The position numbers and the translations under genes are program-made. Below the pieces are notes generated by a model that was not told the origin of the DNA, did no database searches, and was given only the letters and a program-made list of their open reading frames with translations. This document shows positions 37,683 to 45,123 of a stretch of DNA of 64,000 nucleotides, one piece after another. Source of the DNA: Nostoc favosum CHAB5714. GTDB lineage: Bacteria; Cyanobacteriota; Cyanobacteriia; Cyanobacteriales; Nostocaceae. The stretch is taken from the NCBI RefSeq assembly GCF_020829495.1, contig NZ_JAIVFQ010000013.1, forward strand, positions 1 to 64,000, in the 5' to 3' direction. The number at the start of each line of letters is the position of its first letter. The first letter of the stretch is position 1.

Positions 37683-37842
37683 TTATTTCTTAAAATATCT
37701 CAAGCCGTAACGATCTTGATATTTGCTGATATACTCTACATTCTGTTGCTCTAATTTTGACAGTAATTTAGGTGGAAATGCTTTCGGTGAATATATAGGT
37801 CGATACCAAGGTTGCTTATAAGGAAAATGCTGAAAACCCCTG
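37683..37842 (-). pseudogene. C-terminal fragment of an unidentified protein
   Basis: A clean minus-strand frame reads GFQHFPYKQPWYRPIYSPKA then FPPKLLSKLEQQNVEYISKY and QDRYGLRYFKK, then stop. Composition is protein-like, but there is no start codon before it meets IS200-type DNA at about 37850. It is probably the tail of a host gene broken by the insertion; I do not recognise the family. Confidence 0.4.
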
Positions 37843-37921
37843 AGAGACAGGTGCGTAAGCACCGTATCTCGTACTTTAGGCAGGGGATGAAGGCTGGCAA
37901 CACCCTAAAGGGTGTTCTGAT

Positions 37922-38225
37922 TTAATCTTTTTGGTGTGCTATATAGTCTATTACATTTTTTGTAGAAATATTCCCAGCAGTTGAGACAAAATAGCTTGGT
38001 GTCCATAAAGTTGGGAGTTTAAGCAATTCTGGAAACTCTAATCTTTAAGTGGTGAGAAGCCCGTCCTTTAATTCTATTCATGATTTGGGATGGGTTGTCT
38101 GTTGGTTTTACATTTAAAAATAAGTGAACATGGTCGGGCATAATTTCCATTGCAATAATTTTCCATACGCACTTTTGTGCAAACGTGTTGAGTCTGAGAA
38201 CCTGTGCAAGCAGGATATTAAGATT
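37922..38225 (-). pseudogene. IS200/IS605 TnpA (Y1 HUH transposase), truncated and frameshifted
   Basis: Minus-strand residues IIAMEIMPDHVHLFLNVKPTD contain the HUH motif (HVH), and SQIMNRIKGRASHHLK follows. One extra base after this shifts the frame; the second frame continues LEFPELLKLPTLWTPSYFVS, TAGNISTKNVIDYIAHQKD, stop, including the helix with the catalytic Tyr (V-I-D-Y). About 50 N-terminal residues are missing. It is a dead copy, lying between an unidentified gene fragment and a broken kinase gene. Confidence 0.8.
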
Positions 38226-38233
38226 GTAAGGTC

Positions 38234-38715
38234 TTAAGAATCTCCTCGTCTAAAGGCCAGGAGAGTGTCAATCTGATTATTACTTTGAGGGGTAGGCTGT
38301 GGTTTGACAGGCACTGTTTGAGGTGGCGGTGCAGAGACTACAGTCGGTTGAGTCAACAGGGGTTGCGTCGGTGGAATTGGATTTGCTATGCTCTGCAAAG
38401 TATCCAGCATTGCTCTGGCTGTGGGATAGCGATCGCGCGGATGATAAGCGATCGCTTGATCAATTACTCTTGCCATAATTGGGCTAACATGACTTTTGCG
38501 CCACCGAGTTCTTCTAAAATAGCTGCTTCCCGTTGAAACCTCTCTTGCACTAACTGGTAAATTTGGGGATTGTTGTGAATTGGTCTTAGCTGTTTAACCA
38601 CACAACGGCGCTTTGAAGGCATATAGGTATCTTCTGCTAGATAGGTTTCACCAAACCCACCAGCGCCCAGTGTGCGGATAACTTGATAGCGATCGTTCAG
38701 CAGCTGTATTGTCAT
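38234..38715 (-). pseudogene. Ser/Thr kinase gene with internal deletion
   Basis: The first part is a normal kinase N-lobe start (DRYQVIRTLGAGGFGETYLA, VVKQLRP, FQREAAILEELGG). It then jumps, in a different frame, to the end of a kinase domain and linker (MARVIDQAIAYHPRDRYPTA, then a Pro/Gln-rich stretch). The catalytic loop and DFG region, about 170-180 residues, are gone. The distal end at 38234 meets IS200-type DNA. No function is expected. Confidence 0.85.
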
Positions 38716-38764
38716 GGGAGATTAGAAGCAATATTCTTAAAGATAGTTTTCCCTAAAACTACCT

Positions 38765-39313
38765 TCACTTCAAATCTAGTAAACCTTCTTCTTTCAATTT
38801 CGGATTGAAGCGAATTTGCATTTGCAAACCACGCACTTCTAATAATTGCGTTGAAATTTCTGCTTCTACTCTCCGCGCCACATTTTTAATAATTTTTATT
38901 TGTGCTAATTCATCATTAGCTGGATTTTGATAATTTGCCTGTTCTTCAGGTGTCATTACGACTTTGACATCAAGGGGATGAGTCCATTTTTCTTTTTGAT
39001 CCCCATTTCCCCAAGGCACACTGCCATTTTCAGCAATCCAAGCATTTTCAGTATTTTCTAAAATTGTGCGACTAGGGCGTTCAATAGTTTGAACTTTGAC
39101 CCAATAGCATTGCTGTGGCTGACGGACTAAATGCTGTTTGAGGCTGAGGTAAACATCACGAGAGTATCCTACAAATTGCAGCACTTTTTCTTGGTCAAAG
39201 ATAGCATATACCCCGATTTTACTTTGAAATTGTTCGGGTAATTGACCGCGATCGTCAATATAAGGAAGGTATTCCAGGGTTGCCAAAGAAGAAAGATTCG
39301 TTTCAATAGCCAT
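38765..39313 (-). CDS. GIY-YIG nuclease-family protein
   Basis: KIGVYAIFDQEKVLQFVGYS provides the two GIY-YIG-like strands (G-V-Y and V-G-Y), followed by SRDVYLSLKQHL with the conserved Arg. The GIY-YIG half is about 95 residues, and the C-terminal half contains a conserved segment (IKNVARRVEAEISTQLLEVR) of unknown role. Stand-alone GIY-YIG proteins of this length are common in cyanobacteria and lack a known function. The start is ATG 39313. Confidence 0.8.
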   Translation of the reverse strand: MAIETNLSSLATLEYLPYIDDRGQLPEQFQSKIGVYAIFDQEKVLQFVGYSRDVYLSLKQHLVRQPQQCYWVKVQTIERPSRTILENTENAWIAENGSVPWGNGDQKEKWTHPLDVKVVMTPEEQANYQNPANDELAQIKIIKNVARRVEAEISTQLLEVRGLQMQIRFNPKLKEEGLLDLK

Positions 39314-39391
39314 ACATCAAATATTAAACTTACTATTTGCCTTCAGAATTAAGAATTGCTAATTAGGGAAAAACTATCTTTAAAATTACCC

Positions 39392-39718
39392 TTATGCACT
39401 CACTTTTTGGTAAATTGCACAAAGGCGACTGGGTTTAAAAATCTTAGCACTAAACATGAAATTTGGCGGTACGTTGATGATGGCATATTCATCAGATTTA
39501 TGATACTTTTCAAATTCTGCTGGCATTCCTTTAATGGTAGTTAAGCTGTAAGGAACTGGCTGGAAAAGTAATTCTGTAAATTTAACTTGCTGACACCGCA
39601 ACTGTTGACAAATTTGGTTTAAAAAAGCCTCGCTGGTCAATAAATTGAATAAAGTTTCTTGAGCTTGTGCTTCAAGAGTGAAACTGCTATCAAAGTTCTG
39701 GACGATTTTAAGGGGCAT
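39392..39718 (-). CDS. Conserved hypothetical protein, 108 aa
   Basis: A small soluble protein (MPLKIVQNFDSSFTLEAQAQ, ETLFNLLTSEAFLNQICQQL, FQPVPYSLTTIKGMPAEFEK). It resembles short cyanobacterial proteins of unknown function. It lies about 80 bp upstream of the GIY-YIG gene on the same strand, so the two may be co-transcribed. ATG 39718. Confidence 0.55.
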   Translation of the reverse strand: MPLKIVQNFDSSFTLEAQAQETLFNLLTSEAFLNQICQQLRCQQVKFTELLFQPVPYSLTTIKGMPAEFEKYHKSDEYAIINVPPNFMFSAKIFKPSRLCAIYQKVSA

Positions 39719-40239
39719 TTTCTGTATAGGTAGCTATTAACGACTCTAATTTTTCACGGTATCTGAAAAACCTCACTTCTATTTCTCTCTTCCTTTAAGG
39801 AGGAGCTAGTGCGCCCTTGCGGCTGTGCCGACTTGTTTGCTCTTAGGGTTAAGGCAGGGTTGCATCTGGCGTCAAAGACTTTGAATTTTCCCCCTTCCAG
39901 TAACAAAAGTTTTTCCGCTTCCCTCTCCTCGTAGGAGAGGGTTAGGGAGAGGTCGGTAAGGGGGTTAGGGGGTTAGGTTTTCGTGGGCTTTTCCACATGA
40001 CCTGAATTGTCAGATTAACGACTAAGTGATGATAGAGGATAGGCAACAATCCAAAAGTGCTGGACAACGAAGCCTACCTTTTTGTGCAGATAAGCTTTGT
40101 GAAAAATCACCACTTTAAGATCAGCCTATTAGATTGTGTGACTTCTGTCAGCCACAGGAGGAAGCTGGCATGATTAAGAATCGTGAAGTTTAGCAGATTT
40201 TCAAAGATAGATGAGTTGTGCTGACAAACTTCAGATATT
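39719..40239. other. Intergenic region with low-complexity repeats
   Basis: CCCTCTCCTCGTAGGAGAGGG near 39932 is a hairpin within GGGTTAGGG-rich DNA, and AGTGCGCCCTTGCGG near 39808 is part of a repeat that also occurs in the elements at 42.08 and 53.3 kb. No gene. Confidence 0.5.
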
Positions 40240-40582
40240 AGACCTCTTGCAAAAGTCTATCCCCTTTTCCACATCCCGTCAAAAGTCAGGTTGAGCGACA
40301 GCATTTGCTTGTTGAGCAACAGCATTTACTTGTTGAGCAACAGCATTTACTTGTTGAGCGACAGCATTTACTTGTTGAGCGACAGCATTTGTTTGTTGAG
40401 CGACAGCATTTGCTTGTTGAGCAACAGCATTTGCTTGTTGAGCGATCGCATTTGCTTGTTGAGCGATCACATTTACTTGTTTGGAAGTAGGTACGGTACT
40501 CTCTCTCTTTTTTCCAACGTCATCAATGCTACCCAACTCTAACCTACTTGTCCCACACATCTAGGACTTTTGCAAGAGGTCT
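40240..40582. mobile_element. Miniature element, 3-bp target duplication family, copy 1
   Basis: Ends AGACCTCTTGCAAAAGTC and GACTTTTGCAAGAGGTCT are inverted repeats with one or two differences further in. ATT flanks both sides (40237-40239 and 40583-40585). The interior is mostly a 21-bp tandem array. A second copy of the family with AGA duplication is at 42101-42500. Confidence 0.85.
40279..40560 (-). CDS. Heptad-repeat ORF inside the miniature element
   Basis: The 93-residue frame fills the element. Residues 29-89 are nine copies of a seven-residue unit with consensus QQANAVA, encoded by 21-bp repeats at about 40284-40478. The N-terminal 27 residues are not repetitive. Such a sequence could form a coiled coil. 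There is no clear ribosome binding site, and the frame may be open only because the repeat length is a multiple of three. I list it because it is the sole coding possibility in the element. Confidence 0.25.
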   Translation of the reverse strand: MCGTSRLELGSIDDVGKKRESTVPTSKQVNVIAQQANAIAQQANAVAQQANAVAQQTNAVAQQVNAVAQQVNAVAQQVNAVAQQANAVAQPDF

Positions 40583-40650
40583 ATTGTACTAAAGCGATAG
40601 CCTAGCTGCGCTTACGCACTTACCACACCAGTCCTACCCTCCCTAAAAAC

Positions 40651-40755
40651 CAATACGCTTGGGTTAAGCAAATTTATCTGTTAAAGCAGGCTGTTCTTGA
40701 GCAGGGGAGGCTGGCGTTGCAGGGGCAGAGAAAAAAGCTTAACTGAACTGTATTG
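40651..40755. mobile_element. Miniature element, 10-bp target duplication family
   Basis: Ends CAATACGCTTGGGTTAAG and CTTAACTGAACTGTATTG are imperfect inverted repeats. CCCTAAAAAC (40641-40650) and CCCTAAAAAA (40756-40765) flank it, a 10-bp duplication with one change. Relatives are at 33835-33978 and 42129-42397. Confidence 0.75.
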
Positions 40756-40894
40756 CCCTAAAAAAGATTCTCACACAACAAAAATGAATGGATAATCGTG
40801 ATATAAACCACAACTATCCACTCAAAGTTTACTAAATCCGGGTTACTAGAAAAAACTTAATTAGATTATTGAAACTTGGGAAAGTTCAAACCAA

Positions 40895-41089
40895 TTAACG
40901 TGACTCAGTTCCCTGATTGGGGCTACCTGCTACAGAATCATTTTCTGGTGCTTCTGGTGTAGCAGTGGGTTTAGCATCACTCTTTTCAGGATCGCCAGTT
41001 TGGCGCTTACTTTCGTCAAGAGTGGTTTCGTAATCACTAGAAGAACTGGGCGTAGTTTCTTGACTACCAGATTTTTGTTGTTCAGACAT
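40895..41089 (-). CDS. Small disordered hydrophilic protein, 64 aa
   Basis: The product is rich in Ser, Thr, Glu, Pro and Lys with no hydrophobic core (SEQQKSGSQETTPSSSSDYE, ESKRQTGDPEKSDAKPT), so it should be intrinsically disordered. AGGA eight bases before ATG 41089 is a plausible ribosome binding site. Similar short proteins are scattered in Nostoc-type genomes, some stress-induced, but nothing here proves a function. Confidence 0.5.
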   Translation of the reverse strand: MSEQQKSGSQETTPSSSSDYETTLDESKRQTGDPEKSDAKPTATPEAPENDSVAGSPNQGTESR

Positions 41090-41358
41090 TATTACATTCC
41101 TAATAATTTTATTGTTGGTATTATCTTAAGAAGATTAGGAGTGTGAGTGCATCTATCCAGATATAGTTATGGCTGATTTCTACCTCTATCGAAAGTATTG
41201 TTTAGTACTACTCATGTATACTGAAAAAAATCCAGAAATGTAGAGTTTTTTAACCTTACAAGGCTTTCTATGGTTAAGGTAGGTTTATTTACGCCGACCT
41301 GTACTAGCTGAATAATATGGTGTGATGATTGTGATACAAACTAATCATTGTGTCATTA

Positions 41359-41871
41359 ATGAACCAGAGCAATCTATCGTTACCATCTGGGTGTATGCTT
41401 CGCAAGGCAACCTCTGCGGATCAGTGGTCGATTCGATTGCTGGTGTTTTCAGCGAAACTCGACCCAACCCAATTAAATTGGCAGCAATTTTGGGTAATTG
41501 AATGCGATGCCTACGGCGGGCAAAGCCTACGCAATCTGGTAGCTTGTGGACAGCTACGTAATTTTTCAGGGACACAAGAACTTGGTAGTTTGGTCGTTGC
41601 ATCAGCTTGGAGAGGTCGCGGTTTGGGTACTTTGCTAACGCAGCATTTGATTAATACAGCAACGCAACCACTTTATCTTGAATGTTTAGGTGAACGATTG
41701 GCGCAGTTTTACAGTCGCTTTGGTTTTGTGGCAATATCTTTTGAAGACTTGCCACAATTTCCCAGGACAAGAGGCAAGTCTTCGCTCAAGGAGAAATTTA
41801 GATTCTCGGAATTAGCTAAAAGGTGGCTCAGAGTTCCTGTGGTGTTTATGGAACATCGAGGTAATTTGTAA
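41359..41871 (+). CDS. GNAT-family N-acetyltransferase
   Basis: LRKATSADQWSIRLLVFSAK begins the GNAT fold. ELGSLVVASAWRGRGLGTLL is the acetyl-CoA-binding motif (R-G-x-G-x-G) and LGERLAQFYSRFGFVAIS the C-terminal motif B. The substrate is unknown. Between IECD and NLVACGQL eight residues (AYGGQSLR) are encoded by GCCTACGGCGGGCAAAGCCT plus ACGC, a common Nostoc-type repeat, so repeat DNA has entered in frame. The start is ATG 41359; an upstream GTG is less likely. Confidence 0.88.
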   Translation: MNQSNLSLPSGCMLRKATSADQWSIRLLVFSAKLDPTQLNWQQFWVIECDAYGGQSLRNLVACGQLRNFSGTQELGSLVVASAWRGRGLGTLLTQHLINTATQPLYLECLGERLAQFYSRFGFVAISFEDLPQFPRTRGKSSLKEKFRFSELAKRWLRVPVVFMEHRGNL

Positions 41872-42100
41872 TTCGTAATTCGTAATTAATAGGACTTACG
41901 CAAGAATTACGGAATAACGTAGACGCAAAGCGGTGAGGGGATCGCAGTCTTCTCCCAAGGGGAGACGCTTTAGCGCAACGAGCGTCTTGCGTTAGCGCTA
42001 GCGGTAGCGACTGTGCGTAGCGTCACCCCCGAACCTGGAGGGCTTGCCGCAGGCTACCACAGAGGCACAGAGAAGCCAGTGCGCCCTTGCGGTTAAGAGA

Positions 42101-42500
42101 AGACCTCTTGCAAAAGTCCCTAACACCCCAATACCGTTCGGATAAGCAGGGGAGGCTCTTGAGGCTCTTGAGGCTCTTGAGGAAAGAAGGTTATTGTTCA
42201 GCAATTCTTCTCTCAAGAACAGCTTCTCTTCTCCCCCAATACCGTTCGGATAAGCAGGGGAGGCTCTTGAGGCTCTTGAGGCTCTTGAGGAAAGAAGGTT
42301 ATTGTTCAGCAATTCTTCTCTCAAGAACAGCTTCTCTTCTCCCCCTGCTCAAGAACAGCCTGCCTCAACCAAAAAATTCCTTAACCGAACGGTATTGCCT
42401 AACACCCCACCCCCAACCCCTCCCCGCAAGCGGGGAGGGGAGCGTTTGCGTTAGCAAATGCGGGGTGGGGTTCTTTATTTTTGATTTATGCAAGAGGTCT
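42101..42500. mobile_element. Miniature element, 3-bp target duplication family, copy 2 (nested)
   Basis: Ends AGACCTCTTGCAAAAG and, inverted, AGACCTCTTGCATAAA. AGA flanks both sides. The uninterrupted host sequence, GCGGTTAAGAGACTTGTTCG, can be read in the related element at 53.3 kb, which confirms the insertion point. Confidence 0.88.
42129..42397. mobile_element. Innermost miniature element with 108-bp internal duplication
   Basis: Ends CAATACCGTTCGG and CCGAACGGTATTG are perfect 13-bp inverted repeats. CCTAACACCC flanks both sides (42119-42128 and 42398-42407), a perfect 10-bp duplication. Inside, a 108-bp unit including the left end is present twice in tandem (42129-42236 and 42237-42344) and itself contains three copies of GAGGCTCTT. 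Confidence 0.88.
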
Positions 42501-42813
42501 AGACTTGTACCCCTACCTTAAGCAAGCTACGCTCAAGCGCGTTCCCGCTCTTTAGCAACTGGCGCGACACGGAGAAATAAGAGTTTGAGAGATATTTTGC
42601 GTAAGTCCTAATTAAGATACGCAGAAAAGGGCTTGATACAAGCTGTTTCCAACCCTTTACACTGTTGGGGCATCAATGGTTGGGTTAGGCGACGTAAGAC
42701 GGTGTGAAACTGCAATCGCTGTTTGAGCCTAGAATCCCCCGAATTCAATTCGGGGGAGTATGTCAATTTCGTCCATTCCCCATTCCCCACTTTCCATTCC
42801 CCATTCCCTATTT

Positions 42814-43431
42814 TCAAATCGGAGGTTTAGCAAAAATTGTTAGCAAGACTGGCCCTAGTAAATAGTGGTGATTCAAACACAATAACCCAGCAGAGGAGCC
42901 AAGAAGTTGACGTTGATTAGGGCTGTAGAGTCTAATTCCAAGGGGAGAAACTGGCAAGAATTGAGGTTCTGTCTCTTTTTTGGAGGTAATGTCAACCAAG
43001 TAGAAGCGTCCACCGGCAGAAAGTACCCGCTCTATCTCACTAACCACCTGTTTAGGTTCCAAATAGTGCAAAAAGCTGATAGTGCTGAAAACAGCATCAA
43101 ATTGGCCATCAGCAAAGGGAAGAGACTCAGCTTTGCCCTCGATATAAATTAACCGTGGACGGTGGCGGTTGCTCTGTCTTGCTATCCGCAACATATTAGC
43201 AGATAAATCCAATCCGATCGCTTGCAGGTCGGAAAACTGAGTCGCAAGGCGCTCAAGTAAGCGTCCAGTACCACAGCCGATATCAAGTACATTTGCTGAC
43301 TCTGGTAAATCGACGTACTCCAGCAACCGTTTGTGAACGGCTCGATAAAACACTGAAGGAAGGAGCCAGTCGTAACTTGGTGCCCATCGGTCAAAAAGGA
43401 ACTTTTTGTTACTAAAAAAGTCATTAGTCAT
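42814..43431 (-). CDS. Class I SAM-dependent methyltransferase
   Basis: VLDIGCGTGRLLERLA is motif I for S-adenosylmethionine binding (residues 48-63). GLDLSANMLRIA is motif II, and LPFADGQFDAVFSTISFLHY and RVLSAGGRFYLVDIT match the Methyltransf_11 family. The substrate cannot be told; the general shape is that of UbiE/small-molecule methyltransferases. The C-terminal part is shortish. ATG 43431. Confidence 0.9.
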   Translation of the reverse strand: MTNDFFSNKKFLFDRWAPSYDWLLPSVFYRAVHKRLLEYVDLPESANVLDIGCGTGRLLERLATQFSDLQAIGLDLSANMLRIARQSNRHRPRLIYIEGKAESLPFADGQFDAVFSTISFLHYLEPKQVVSEIERVLSAGGRFYLVDITSKKETEPQFLPVSPLGIRLYSPNQRQLLGSSAGLLCLNHHYLLGPVLLTIFAKPPI

Positions 43432-43737
43432 TAGTTTTCGCAGTTAATCTGAAGCTGAATGCTTTTTTAGGGTAAGTAGCTGCGCCTCCAATAAGTTGGT
43501 TAACTATAGTTTTGCAGTCCGGCAATATCTAGTATGCTCACCTTGGCAAATCATCCGGAATTTTGGCAATTGAATCTGTAGTTAACAGTGGCCTAGAGAC
43601 TCATTCTATCTCTGTAGAGAACCACAGAACGAGGAATCAGTGCATAAAACTATAGAACCGAAGTGTATGTATTTATAGAGGTTCAAATACAACAAACAGC
43701 CAACTCATCTAGCTTGAAATTATAAAGGTGAAAAATT
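43432..43737. other. Intergenic region, promoter area of divergent genes
   Basis: AT-rich spacer between the methyltransferase gene and the second Mo-nitrogenase family gene. No repeat or hairpin of note was seen. Confidence 0.4.
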
Positions 43738-44025
43738 ATGACAACTTTTATTCAAACCCGGTTACACAACGATCTACTGCATCCAGTCCGCCAATGGTTG
43801 GAAACGATAGAAATTCATAACTCTAAATTGGCTCATTTCCTGTGCAAAGCTATTCCTGCTCAGTGTCCCTTTGAGCGAGACATCACGCTCTTTAGCCGGA
43901 AGCTGTTTCACATTCCTCCAATGTGTAAATTAAATCCCCTATACGAGGAAGTGGTTGGTTTGCGTTTTAAAGCGCTGTGTTATCTTGCCGATGAATGCGG
44001 TGAAGATGTCACAGCCTATTGCTAA
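43738..44025 (+). CDS. Mo-dependent nitrogenase family protein (paralog 2)
   Basis: The 95 residues align along their whole length with the C-terminal domain of the protein at 36525-36896: LLHPVRQWLETIEIHNSKLA, AIPAQCPFERDITLFSRKLF, HIPPMCKLNPLYEEVVGLRF and CGEDVTAYC. This is the compact form of the Mo-dependent nitrogenase C-terminal family. Conserved cysteines suggest metal binding. No nif gene is near, so a link with nitrogen fixation is not shown. ATG 43738, with AAAGGTG about 8 bp upstream. Confidence 0.88.
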   Translation: MTTFIQTRLHNDLLHPVRQWLETIEIHNSKLAHFLCKAIPAQCPFERDITLFSRKLFHIPPMCKLNPLYEEVVGLRFKALCYLADECGEDVTAYC

Positions 44026-44221
44026 TAGCCAGTTGAATCGTTATTTGATCAAGCAGCGATCGGTAATTGTAGATTTACGGTTGTTACTTACTCAGGTTTA
44101 TACTAAGCTAACGTACACTCAATTTTAGATGTTTAGCTATTTAAGTAGCTAACACCTCGAAGACAGTGTTTCCAGACAGTATTTTTACTTACCGTACCCT
44201 GCTGAAATCATTAACATTATC

Positions 44222-44896
44222 ATGACGCACATCTTACTGGTTGAAGATGAAGTCAAACTGGCACGATTTGTCGAATTAGAATTGAATTATGAAGGCTATC
44301 AAGTCAGTATTGCCTACGATGGATTAACTGCACTTACCGCAGTGCGTAAGTTACATCTTGATTTAGTAATTTTAGACTGGATGTTGCCTGGTTTATCGGG
44401 GTTGGAAATTTGTCGCTGCCTGCGAAGTATTGCTGATAAAGTGCCGATAATCTTATTAACCGTCAAAGATGAAGTGAGCGATCGCATTGCAGGCTTAGAT
44501 GCTGGTGCTGATGATTACCTCGTTAAACCCTTCAGCGTTGATGAATTATTAGCCAGAGTCGGCGCTCACTTGCGAAGAAGCCAGCAAGTAGACGGTGCAG
44601 ATGTTTTAGAATTTAAAGACCTAACTTTAAATCGTCGCACACGCCAAGTGTACCGAGGTCAACGGTTAATTGAGTTAACTGCTAAGGAATTTGATTTACT
44701 AGAATATTTACTTGCCCATCCGCGACAGGTAATTACCTGCGATCGCATTATAGAAGAAGTCTGGGGTTACAACTTCATCGGCGATGCCAACATCATCGAA
44801 CTTCCCATGCGCTACCTGCGTCTGAAACTTGAAGCCAATAACCAAAAGTGTCTCATTCAAACTGTGACTGGTGTCGGCTACACATTGCGTGATTGA
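44222..44896 (+). CDS. OmpR-family response regulator, orphan
   Basis: The receiver domain (HILLVEDEVKLARFVELELN, Asp in LVILDWMLPG, Lys in YLVKPFSVDE) and winged-helix effector (IELTAKEFDLLEYLLAHPRQ, VTGVGYTL) are complete. The sequence is of the RppA/CopR-like kind, which respond to redox or metal signals through a kinase usually encoded next door, but no kinase gene is present here. A good terminator follows at 44998. ATG 44222 follows an AT-rich leader with no strong Shine-Dalgarno. Confidence 0.92.
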   Translation: MTHILLVEDEVKLARFVELELNYEGYQVSIAYDGLTALTAVRKLHLDLVILDWMLPGLSGLEICRCLRSIADKVPIILLTVKDEVSDRIAGLDAGADDYLVKPFSVDELLARVGAHLRRSQQVDGADVLEFKDLTLNRRTRQVYRGQRLIELTAKEFDLLEYLLAHPRQVITCDRIIEEVWGYNFIGDANIIELPMRYLRLKLEANNQKCLIQTVTGVGYTLRD

Positions 44897-44997
44897 ATTT
44901 GGGATGGGGCATTGGGCATGGGGGATTGGGCATTAGTTATTCTTTCTCCCCCTACTCCCCCTGCTCCCTCATCTCCCTTCCAGTGTCAAATAACGGT

Positions 44998-45039
44998 AAA
45001 ACCCCAAAGTTTTCTATTCTAGGAAGATTTGGGGTTTTT
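44998..45039 (+). terminator. Intrinsic terminator after the response regulator
   Basis: AAACCCCAAA (44998-45007) pairs with TTTGGGGTTTTT (45028-45039), a stem followed by a T-run. It lies before arsM and so probably separates the two transcripts. Confidence 0.8.
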
Positions 45040-45123
45040 GGCAATCTGAGCAAGAACTCATCCAACTCCGGGTTAATTATATTAGGATGCACAAAGCTGT
45101 CATCATATAAAATCTAAAACTGC

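Larger units (their letters stand above)
41891..42609. mobile_element. Outer miniature element (AGGACTTACGCAA ends) carrying nested elements
   Basis: Perfect 13-bp inverted ends AGGACTTACGCAA and TTGCGTAAGTCCT, flanked by AAT on both sides (41888-41890 and 42610-42612). The right inner sequence (GGAGAAATAAGAGTTTGAGA) and the left inner GAAGCCAGTGCGCCCTTGCG match the compact copy at 53242-53401. The element is enlarged because another sits at 42101-42500. Confidence 0.85.

Noticed and set aside
42087..42521. Frames with duplicated RLLRLLRKEGY-type segments
   Set aside because: They are translations of the nested elements and the 108-bp duplication, on either strand, without homology.
43738..44025. 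Nitrogenase gene cluster
   Set aside because: Only the small family domain is present; no nifHDK or accessory genes occur in the window.
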